Shown: in pieces, positions 20,895 to 30,861 of the stretch
Numbering within the stretch: the stretch's first letter is position 1
How the letters are laid out: each line of letters starts with the position of its first letter
Assembly (NCBI GenBank): GCA_900618795.1
Contig: UYJD01000004.1
Span: 872,560 to 936,559 of the forward strand
Direction of reading: 5' to 3'
Source: Cyanodermella asteris
Lineage: Eukaryota; Ascomycota; Lecanoromycetes; Ostropales; Stictidaceae
Length of the DNA stretch: 64,000 nucleotides
Program-made: the position numbers and the translations under genes
Notes under the pieces: model-generated
What the model was told of the DNA's origin: nothing
What the model saw: the letters and a program-made list of their open reading frames with translations, nothing else
The model's database searches: none

Positions 20895-23426
20895 ATGGCA
20901 AATCCAACAACGAACTGGGAACGGTGCGGCGACCGGTATTACCGCAAGGTCAAGCTGTACGATGCTGTGTTTGACGAAGACCTCGAGCTCGAAAACTACA
21001 TACTTGCTGGTGCCCCGTATGCAGGCGCAATAGGTATGAGCTCAGCCCCATGACGGAATGGTATTTCTGACCTTGCAGCCCTTTATCGTGACGAGAGCAA
21101 AGTCCAGGCATATCGAGCATCGCAGGCATCTAAATCTGGCATCGACATTTACAGCTACGCCGGCATTCTGATTCGACGGCTCAACTGGGACCAAGGGAGC
21201 ATCGTGGGACTTGGTTGGTCCGAGGACGAGAAGCTGTTGGTTGTTGCTCACGATGGGACTGTGCGCGTCTACGATGGTCTTCAAGGCGACTTTACGCAAT
21301 TCAGCTTGGGTCACGGTGCGGATGACTTTGGTGTGGTCGGCTGCCGCTTCTGGCCCACGGGCTTTGTTGCTCTGCTCGGCAACAACCATTTGATCGCAGT
21401 CACCCAGTACGTCGAGCCCAGGCCACGGCTTCTTGCTCTGCCGCCAGACGGAGAGGTCCATTCATGGAGCGTCATACCGCCATCGTTTGTACTTTCACGG
21501 TCGGTCGAAGTCTTGCTCGCCGTCAACAACACAATCTATGTCGTGGATGCAACAGAAGCTGAGGATCGAGTGCTTGAAGCAGGGCCATTTCGTCATATCA
21601 GCGTCTCGCCGAATGGAAAGTTTGTTGGTCTTTACACGGACGATGCCAAAGTTTGGGTCATCAGCAGCGATTTCCAGGCCCGTCTCAGCGAATACGACTC
21701 GCGCGCAAAGACTACGCCTCGGGATATGCAGTGGTGTGGTAATAACAGCGTAGTGCTCGCATGGGAGGACGAGGTGCACATAATCGGTCCGAATGGTGCT
21801 TCGCTAAAGTACTACTACGATGCTTGGGTCCATCTCCTGCCAGATATTGACGGGATTCGCATCATCACCAACGATGTGTGTGAGTTCTTGCAGAAGGTCC
21901 CTGACGACTCGGAGGAGACTTTCAAGCTCGGTTCTACAGCGCCAGCGTCGGTGCTTCTTGATACGGTGGACCAGCTGGAGAAGAAGTCGCCAAAAGCGGA
22001 CGACAACATCCAGCTCATCCGCCCCAACCTTGACGAAGCAATTGAGATGTGTGTTCGTGCTGCGGGTCAGGAATACAACATCCACTGGCAGAAACAGCTT
22101 CTCAAGGCCGCTTCATTTGGAAAGTCGGTTCTGGATCTATACAACAGCGACGACTTTGTCAGCATGTGCGAGACGCTCCGCGTGCTCAACGCCTCCAGGC
22201 ATTACCAGATCGGCATGCCCATCAGCTACGACCAATATGTTCGACTCACCCCCAAGCGGCTTGTGCAACGTTTTGTCAACAGGCATGAGTATTCCATGGC
22301 GATCAAGCTGTCCGAACATCTGAAGCTTCCAACAGACAAGATCTATATACACTGGGCTTCGCAAAAGGCAAGACAGTCAACGGACAACGAGGACTCGATT
22401 TGCAACACCATTGTCACTCGACTGTCTGACAAGCGTGGCATCTCGTATGAGACCATTGCCCGAGCTGCCTACGACGAGGGGCGTGGCCACCTCGCTACGC
22501 AGCTGCTCAATCACGAACCTCGCGCTGGACGCCAGGTGCCGCTGTTGCTATCTATGGAGGAAGACTCGCTCGCACTCGACAAAGCGATCGCGAGTGGGGA
22601 TACCGACCTGGTGTTTTTCGTTCTGCTCCAGCTGAAGACAAAGCTGCCGCTGGCATCGTTCTTTCGTCTGCTGTCTTCGCGACCGCTCGCATCTGCGCTT
22701 GTTGAATCTTCGGCGGCATCAAATGATCAGCCGCTTCTCAAAGATTTGTACTATCAAGACGATCGATTGCGGGATCTCTCCAATTTGCTGTTCAGGGAAG
22801 CTCTGGACCAGCCGGATACTGGGAAGAAGTTGGAAAGATTGAAGCAAGCTGGCAAGACGCTAGCCGAGTCGAAGGATCCAGCAGCGAGCTATCACACAAA
22901 GTCCATCTCGGAGACAGACAGGCTGCTGCGCGCACAAGAAGTCCTTTCGCGAGAGCTTGATCCCGCCTACCTTGGTCTGAGTCTGCACGAGACTCTGTAC
23001 CGCATGATTCAAAAGGGTTATGGTAAGCGTGCGGTCAAGATGCAGTCCGACTTTCATGTTTCGGACAAGGTATTCGCCTGGATCGGACTTCGTGCCCTTG
23101 TGGCAGCACGCACTTTTGGTGAGCTGGATCAGCTGAGCAAGGCCAGGAAGAGTCCGATCGGTTGGGAGCCATACTTCAATGAGTGCCTTGGCGCGGGGAA
23201 CAAGACGTTGGCTGGCAAATTTGTTGCGAAATGCACAGGGCTAACAGCACAAGAACGTAGCGAAATGTATGTGAAGTGTGGATTGTTAATGGACGCGGCG
23301 AAGGAGTTGGGCAAAGCAAAGGATGTCGTGGGTTTGGAGGCGTTAAGAGACAGAGCTGGCAGCACGGATCGATCTGTCTTGCTCGAGATTGAGCGAATGC
23401 TCGGGCAGTTAGGAAGTAGGCGATAG
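20895..23426 (+). CDS. VPS16: Vacuolar sorting protein VPS16 (HOPS/CORVET core)
   Basis: Two exons, 20895-21033 and 21079-23426, with a 45-bp GTATGA...TTGCAG intron whose removal restores AGAI-ALYRDES. The product is 828 residues, matching the usual 800-850 of Vps16. The start MANPTTNWERCGDRYYRK is typical of the family. The N-terminal half is a WD40-like beta-propeller (VGLGWSEDEKLLVVAHDGTVRVYD; VRVYD is a strand signature). The C-terminal half is the helical Vps16-C region (YETIARAAYDEGRGHLATQLLNHEPRAG in two blocks). It is a core subunit of the HOPS and CORVET tethers, acts with Vps33, and is needed for vacuole and late-endosome fusion. No anomalies seen. Confidence 0.97.
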
Positions 23427-24400
23427 AGGAAATAACGTTAAGATAATCATAGGCGTAATACGCTCGATACCCTAGATAGTCAATCGGGGTAGGTGTAACG
23501 CGGGCACGGGGTGGTTGACTGTATAGGCGACCAGTGAAGGTCGGCGTCAAGTCTGAAGGTGTTGCTCGTAGGTCTGGGTCTTCATGGGCTGCGGTGAACT
23601 GAGTGTGCAAGGTTACGATCNNNNNNNNNNNNNNNNNNNNNNNNNNNNNNNNNNNNNNNNNNNNNNNNNNNNNNNNNNNNNNNNNNNNNNNNNNNNNNNN
23701 NNNNNNNNNNNNNNNNNNNNNNNNNNNNNNNNNNNNNNNNNNNNNNNNNNNNNNNNNNNNNNNNNNNNNNNNNNNNNNNNNNNNNNNNNNNNNNNNNNNN
23801 NNNNNNNNNNNNNNNNNNNNNNNNNNNNNNNNNNNNNNNNNNNNNNNNNNNNNNNNNNNNNNNNNNNNNNNNNNNNNNNNNNNNNNNNNNNNNNNNNNNN
23901 NNNNNNNNNNNNNNNNNNNNNNNNNNNNNNNNNNNNNNNNNNNNNNNNNNNNNNNNNNNNNNNNNNNNNNNNNNNNNNNNNNNNNNNNNNNNNNNNNNNN
24001 NNNNNNNNNNNNNNNNNNNNNNNNNNNNNNNNNNNNNNNNNNNNNNNNNNNNNNNNNNNNNNNNNNNNNNNNNNNNNNNNNNNNNNNNNNNNNNNNNNNN
24101 NNNNNNNNNNNNNNNNNNNNNNTTACATGGAGCTTGTACACTTTACATCAAATCCTTCACCTGCTCCCAACTTTCCCGTCACATCCTACGATCCACGCCG
24201 ATCGAGTATGCGACTGAGTCTGATTCGACTTTCTGAAATATGCCTGGCATTCTTTCTAGAGCCTTTTGATCGCGCTTTCATCTTCGTGGTCTCTACGCGT
24301 CCTGCGATCGCGGTGCATGGCTTCGTTATAGCGCTGCGTCGTCCTGCCGCAAGGCCAGTGATCCATCAGAAAAGCAATAACTGAACTCGAACCAGCTACC
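23427..24400. other. Intergenic region containing an assembly gap
   Basis: Positions 23621-24122 are 502 undetermined bases. The flanks (about 195 bases left, 278 right) hold no gene that I can see. Whatever sits in the gap cannot be judged; the true length may differ from the N count. Confidence 0.9.
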
Positions 24401-27400
24401 ATGGCAGTCCAAGGCCCGTCGCCTGGTGCAGGCAAAAAAGGCGACGCGTCGAAACCACCGGTATGGAAGCGTCTTTGGACCAAGAGCGGACTGAGCCCAC
24501 CGCTACTCATGCTCATGTTCAAGGGTGCGATGGGTCCGGTCGTCGCCTTGGCCCTCTTTCAAGAAACGGGCTTTGCGCAAACTTACACGACACTTGGTAG
24601 GGTTCAAAGACTTCATCGGCCGTGAATGGGGCTAATTCGAGCAGGCTACTTGGTTGCGATTGTGACGGTCCTGGGCATGGCGATCCAGCCTCGAGCAAAG
24701 TTTGTACAGTCCATGATGTTCAACCTCATTGCCATCTGTCTGGGTGCTTGCACCAATCTTCTGACCTGCTATTCTGCCGTCAAAGCTCGCGAACATACCA
24801 CCGTAAGACAGACGCAAACCTCGACGGGCCCATCGCCAGGAGCCGCCACCGTGCAATACAATTCCTCTGCTAGCGCGGTTTCGGCGGTCTGGCTGTTTTT
24901 CAACATCATGTTCGCGAATGCAATGCGCTTCAAGTGGCCTCAATTCCAGATTCCCGTCATCCTTTACAGCATCAACGCCAACATTGCCTCTATTTATGCT
25001 CCAATGTTTCCAACAATGGCGGCGGCGGAGTCATTCGTGTCGAAACTTCTCCTTGCTTTTGTTACCGGAATCGGGATCGCCACTGTCATCAGTCTGTTTA
25101 TCTTTCCCATGACGTCCAGAAAAATTGTTCACGCGAAACTTGCTGGCTATCTTGCTGCGCTAAAAGGGATTCTGAAGGCTGAGCAGGAGTACCTGCAGAG
25201 CATGGAAAGCGGCGATCTGGAACTGAAGAGAGCCGAAACTGAGGGCAAGCAAGACCCACAGTCTCCAGTGGCGGCTGCAACGGCAAAGCTCAAAGGCGCA
25301 ATTGCTGGTTTGACTGCGTTGCATTCTGGATTGATCCAGGAAATTGCTTTCGCCAAGCGGGAGATTGCGTATGGCAAGCTTGATGCAAAAGACATGGACC
25401 AGATCTTCAAAGCATTGCGCCAGATATTGCTGCCAAGCCTGGGGTTGAGCTCGTCGCGGACATCTTTGAACGCGTTGCCGAGGGCAGAGGTTGGAGCGAG
25501 GAGCCAGATACGGAGAATCAGCTCGAACGCCACACCTCGAGCTCAAGCTGGGTCGAACAGGTCAGTCGAGAGAAGAGCGAGTGGAACGAGGTCATGCAAG
25601 CTCTCCACGAGCCGTTCCAGGAACTTGTCCAAGCTATGAACGACGGCCTCACACATGTAGGAATCGCGTTGGAATTCACTTCAAAGCCAAAAGTCAAAAG
25701 TCCGGCACCGAGAGACACGAACGGTAGGGCCAAGGACAGCAGCAGTGATGACATTGAAGCGAAAGCCGGGTCTGAAACGACGCCGGGCGATCGCGAATAT
25801 GCCCAAATCCTGGAGAAGAGGATTACAGCATTTGGAACTCGAAATAAGGCAGCACTGCGCCGATGGTGCGAATCGAGAGGCCTTTCCGCCGACAATATGC
25901 CGGGTGGATTCCCTTGTCCGCAAAAGGACAGAAAACACCTGTACATGATCTTGTACATGGAATTTCTGCTCTTTACCGCACGGGCAGTTTTGGCATTGGT
26001 CAGGCTAGCCGATGAAAAGGTCGAGTCCGGAAAGATGTCGCGACGCAAGCTGATCCTGCCGGGTAGCAAGCGACTGAGGACATGGCTGATCAGCTGCTTT
26101 ATACCTGACGAGGAGCAATCGTCTGCCGAGAGTGCGCCCGATCAAGCTGAAGGCGGAGCACGCTTTGTCAACACGGGCGATGCGTTTCGACAGAAGAGAG
26201 ATCCGGAGCATTTGCCTCCGACCAACGCGTGGCAACGTTCTGGCGCAATTTTGCACAAAGTCTCGAATGGGCTGTCTAGCATCGAAATGGTATTCGGCTT
26301 TCGGGTTGCATGCGCTACAATGTGTGTAGCCATCATCGGCTATCTTGAGCAGACCCAGACATTCTTCATAACCCAACGACTCTTCTGGGCGCAGATCATG
26401 GTGGCAATCAGCATGGCCATCACTTCAGGCTCGGGCGTGTTTGGTTTCGTTTTGAGAGCCGCGGGTACCCTCGCAGCATGCTGTCTGTCTTTGGTTCTTT
26501 GGTACATTGCGGGTGCGAGAGGCATTCCTGGCGCCCTGCTTCCATTGCTCTTCATTGCTTACCTGCCCCTCTTCTATTGCTTCTTGACATACCCGCGCTT
26601 CATTCCAGTCTGGATCGTCACCACCGTCACCACGGTTTTGATCTTGGGCTACGAGCTTGAGGCGGACAAGCTTGGCATAGCTGCACTCGAGTCAAACGGC
26701 CAGGCTTATCATCCTATATATGTCTTCGCCTGGATTAGGCTGGCGACTGTCGTTGGTGGGCTTTTGATTGCGTTCATCTGGACTTACTTTCCCTATCCGA
26801 TCACAGCAAAGAACACGCTGAGGATGCGTCTGGGAGATTCGCTGTACCTGCTTGCAAGCTATTACAGCTGCATACACACGACTGTCGGATTCCGAATTCA
26901 GGGCACCGGAGGAGATGTGGGAGACAGAGGAACGCCCATGCATCAATTACAAAAGGCGCGATTCAAGCATGTTGGTAAAATCCTTGCGCTCCTGCAGGAC
27001 ATTCGCGGCCATCTCGGCTTTTCAAAGTATGAACTGCAAATTGGGGGCCGGTTTCCTCGAGAGCAGTACGAGAAGATCATTGTCGAAGTCAACAATATCT
27101 TCAATTACATGTCGCTAATCGACTATGCCACGGCTTCATACGCCGATGAAAGGCACATTGCCCACGTCGACAGCCCAGGGGAAGAGCTCAAATCCGAAGG
27201 CGGGCCCAACATGAAGTCCCACACATGGTTGGAAGACTTGGCGCGAGTGCGGAAGGACATCAACCCGACATCCCGTGAGATTACATCAGTCCTGGCATTG
27301 ATGGCCTCTTCGATCAAGAACGGGCAGCCCCTGCCACCATACCTCTTGCCACCCAAACCTTTCCTACTGACGCAAAGAATCGCCGAGATCGATCCCGACA

Positions 27401-27582
27401 TTTTGAGCGTTCGACACGTGACGGAACATGGTTATGCGGCCTTTGCTGTGACACAGGTTGCCAGCCAGTTGATCAATCACGACATGACCAAGTTGTTGGA
27501 TAACGTCAAGGCTCTTGTCGGGGAGGTGGACTTTTCCTTCCATCCATCGGACGAGGATCTGTCAAAGGGCAAAAAGGAGTAG
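24401..27582 (+). CDS. ArAE_2/FUSC-type membrane transporter (DUF2421 region)
   Basis: Exon 1 is 24401-24596. A 48-bp intron (GTAGGG...GAGCAG) follows, and exon 2 runs from 24645 to 27582; splicing gives TTL-GYLVAIVTV. The product would be about 1,040 residues with two membrane bundles: one near the N-terminus (ALALFQETG through VTGIGIATVISLFIFP) and one in the middle (VACATMCVAIIGYL through TYPRFIPVWIVTTVTTVLILGYE). A long cytosolic linker separates them. This is the layout of the fungal putative-ER-transporter/aromatic acid exporter group. Near 25450 the frame shifts: the family segment GLSS-VADIFERVAEGRGW is split between two frames, as if one base were missing. An intron would have to remove that conserved segment, so I suspect a sequencing error or a recent mutation. 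Confidence 0.82.
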
Positions 27583-28632
27583 CAGTGCACTGGATATTTT
27601 GTGCAGGTTGGAATTTCTCTGAACATATTTGGACGCAGACTTGGATATATAAATACGAGATTCTGGACGACTATGAATGATGACAGAAATTCTTCGACAT
27701 CTAGGCGTGCAGCACACCTGTTGGGGCTCTCTAGAAGATCGTTGCAGACCAGACAGGAGGGACTACCGGTCGACGACAAATGCTATGAAACCTGAAAGGC
27801 TGAACAGGGGTATTTGCACAGCGAACGGCCGGTGTGATTACCAGCCCACGAAATCTGGATACCCACGCTGCATTTACACATTCTATAACACAACAAAGTA
27901 TCCCAGACCTCGATTTGAACCAATCGAACATAGCCCAGCTCGAATGATCACACCCTCATCGGCGAGAGGTGACGTAGAAGGTCGTGCCATGAGCAGAAGA
28001 CGGGTGATGTACCTGCGCCGGCCCGCACGCGACGAGCAAGGATGTCACGCAGCTTAAAGTCGAACTTGAGTGACGGTATCGCATGGCCTGTCGTCGAGGC
28101 CGAACAAGCATCACGAAGTCGCTGTCTTGTGATCAGGTGCGCTGAGTCAGCAAATCGATCATCGATCCTTCAGACTTTGCCGCAAAGTCTCACGATCGAA
28201 GCCCGAATCCTGCTATTCTCCCACACAAACAAGAAAAAGTGGCGCTTTCGATGCCGGTCCAAGGCGCTTGAGACCCGTGTTCTCGTCTGATGCCGATATG
28301 TGTTCCTGACAGTCGGCCGCCTTGTGCCTGGCTGCTCATCTACCTACCTAAACGTTGCTTGCCTGTTCCCGAGCCCATCACCACTACCACCTGCTCCATG
28401 TCGCCGCCTACACCTTGATGCCTGACGCGACCATGCGAGATGCAGAGGTCAGCCCTATCTGCAACTGACTTATATCACGGCCGCCTTGTCTCGTTCTCTC
28501 TTGTAGCGCTTTTCGGCACTTTGCTTTCTTCATACCTCCCATCGACCTCTTTCGTGCTCGCATAGGAACCCCGCTGTCGATACATGTGCTTCTCCTGATA
28601 CGCAACAATCAAGTCTACTCACTACCTGCGCG
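27583..28632. other. Intergenic region
   Basis: About 1 kb between two plus-strand genes. The only structure noted is a perfect 6-bp inverted repeat with a 6-base loop at 27910-27927. No gene or tRNA is supported. Confidence 0.5.
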
Positions 28633-29970
28633 ATGAGTGTGGTTGACGGTATCTCCGAGGCCATGGCCTCCCAACTCGCGCCAGAGTCGTCCTGTCCCTC
28701 CATGAGATCTTCCCTAGCATCGTCGACGACCTCTACCACATCCAAAGATGCGTCCTCCCAGCTATCACTGACCCAAGCAATGAACGCTGCTTCCAAGCCA
28801 TATCACACCGAACTCAATCGCTCGATAATGGCTCGTCTACCACTCACCCTTCCTCCACAGACAGACGATCCCAGCGTCTACGCCATCGGCGTCCGTCACC
28901 TTCTCCCCATCTACCACGCCTTCGAGACGGCATGGTCAAAGTACGTCAGCGTAGAGCCCAAGACGCCCACCATGGAGGACTTTTCAATGGAAGAGGCGGT
29001 CGTTCTATCGGTCCTCATACATCTCAATCTACCACAGCTGGCGAGGACGGACCGGTTGAGGGAAGACGTGGCTACATTGCTCGGCATAGGACATGGCGAG
29101 CTTGATTCCTGGATGATGAAGGCGGCACGGGAAGACGACGTCATGCCTGCGGACTGGGAGGAAGACGACGAGGGACAACGCCCCGAAGTGCCTTCCGGAA
29201 TGGTGGAAGAGGAGGAGGGCGAGGGTGTAGTCGAGGAAGAAGACCCCGAAGCCCTCGACCGAAGCTCGATGCCCGAAGATAACGAAGACAACGAGGAGGA
29301 CTACCCCGCCCTGTACAGTTTCGTACGCCACATACAAGAAATAACCGAAGAGAAACCCCATGTACTCGTCGCATACGGTTGGGTTCTATACATGGCACTC
29401 TTCAACGGTGGCCGCTGGATCCGCGCACAACTGTCCAAAGCTCGCGTCCACTGGAACCTGACCCTGGTATCTGCAACCCAAGACCCCACCGTACTCGCCG
29501 ACAAAGACGAGACAGGTCTGAGCTTCTGGCATTTCGAAGGCGCACACGATGGCGAGGACGTCAAGGACGAATTCAAAGCGCGAATGAAGGATGTCGAGCC
29601 GATGCTCTCGGACGAGCAGCGCCAAGATATCATCCAGGAAGCTGTGATCATTTTCCGGTCTATTTCGAGGCTGGTGGAAGAGCTCGACGGGATGAACGGC
29701 CACATCGACGAGGATGAGGATGTGGATGTGGATGAAGAGGAGACCCAAACTGTGGATGAGGAGGAGCCGATGATGGTGCGTAGCTATATGATGAGGCCGC
29801 GTTGGGAAACGCCGCTGAGTTACTTGCAACTGCTCTTCCAAGTGCTGTTGCCGGTCGGGCTGTGGGAGGTTCTGATGTTGGTGGTGAGATTCCTGCAGGG
29901 CTCGTCGGTACACTTCCCCATGCTCCGGTGGTCCGCCGACGACGGCACCGCGTTCGCTCGGGATGGTTAA
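28633..29970 (+). CDS. Heme-oxygenase-like protein with C-terminal membrane anchor
   Basis: An intronless frame of 445 residues. After a Ser/Thr-rich leader, KPYHTELNRSIMARLPLTLPP contains the candidate proximal heme-ligand His58, in the HTxLN context of fungal heme-oxygenase-like proteins (quoted as two adjoining blocks). VRHLLPIYHAFETAW follows. The distal-helix signature VAYGWVLYMALFNGGRWIRAQL (again two blocks) is strong, with the Gly-Gly pair that lines heme. FWHFEGAHDGEDVKDEFK and a late VEELDG helix complete the fold. A very acidic insert (about residues 175-220) separates the helices, and a second Asp/Glu run lies at about 360-380. A hydrophobic segment (LLFQVLLPVGLWEVLMLVV) near the end could anchor it in the ER, as in yeast Hmx1. 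Heme degradation is the likely role; activity is unproven. Confidence 0.85.
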   Translation: MSVVDGISEAMASQLAPESSCPSMRSSLASSTTSTTSKDASSQLSLTQAMNAASKPYHTELNRSIMARLPLTLPPQTDDPSVYAIGVRHLLPIYHAFETAWSKYVSVEPKTPTMEDFSMEEAVVLSVLIHLNLPQLARTDRLREDVATLLGIGHGELDSWMMKAAREDDVMPADWEEDDEGQRPEVPSGMVEEEEGEGVVEEEDPEALDRSSMPEDNEDNEEDYPALYSFVRHIQEITEEKPHVLVAYGWVLYMALFNGGRWIRAQLSKARVHWNLTLVSATQDPTVLADKDETGLSFWHFEGAHDGEDVKDEFKARMKDVEPMLSDEQRQDIIQEAVIIFRSISRLVEELDGMNGHIDEDEDVDVDEEETQTVDEEEPMMVRSYMMRPRWETPLSYLQLLFQVLLPVGLWEVLMLVVRFLQGSSVHFPMLRWSADDGTAFARDG

Positions 29971-30861
29971 GATTCGGGTTGGTGGTGGGGGCAAGAGTCG
30001 GATTGCATGAACGAGCTTGGTTACGGCAATTGCTAGGTTGCATTTCAGGCGTTGGTTTCTTGATACCCCAGATAGAGCGGTTTTAGCTTGACCAGGGGAG
30101 CTTCACAAGAACGGAAGCTCCCGTGTGGTTTCGTCTGTTCTGAAGGATTACTTCGTTTTTTTTTTCATCGTTCTAGATTAGGCTTTATCGTCCACTCACG
30201 CTGGGATTGTGCCAGCAACGGGTGACGGAAGTCTTCACGACGACCTATGACACTTAATGCATTTATTCTCACCGCAATGTTCTCTTCCCATGGCTGCTTT
30301 CTTAGACCTCGTTATCGTATACATTCATCTGAGATGTGGCTTTTCCTCAAGCCTCTCCAACTGACAGCAACATACTTTTTTGAATGAAAGCTGGCTAGGT
30401 GGTCTTCTGATTCACAAGTCACCACAGCGTAAAAACTTCTTTCCAACATACGTACGATACGAGCCTTGCTTGCAGGCTTTATATTGCTATGTACGGATAG
30501 AAGCAAGCGATTGTTACGAATACCAATCCCACCCCTCGCAACGCCGCGCAAAGAGAAAACGAACCAAGGCAGTTGATTTTTCCCAAACCCAACATGACTA
30601 ACTTCCCCAACGCACGTTCGATCCGCGATTCGTTGTGCCGAGTCAAGTCGAACCTGCAACAGAACTTCCCCCGTTTCTCCCATTTCCCCCGCTTCCTCCC
30701 AATGTCCCCCTTCGATCACCTCCTCGCTCTCCGCAACCGATGGCAGTCGCGCCGGAGCCGGCTTTCGAATCCGCAACCCTCTTTCGGAACCTCTCCCATC
30801 CACCGTCACCACCACTCTCCTTCCCTTTACGTTCGACCACTCGGCAAGCACTCAGCAGCAC
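29971..30861. other. Convergent intergenic region
   Basis: About 890 bases between the heme-oxygenase-like gene (+) and the arrestin gene (-). It contains a T-rich run near 30150-30165. No gene supported. Confidence 0.5.

Noticed and set aside
27910-27927. TCGATT-TGAACC-AATCGA hairpin, with GGTTCAAATC on the minus strand resembling a tRNA T-loop
   Set aside because: No acceptor stem, D-arm or anticodon arm can be placed around it on either strand.
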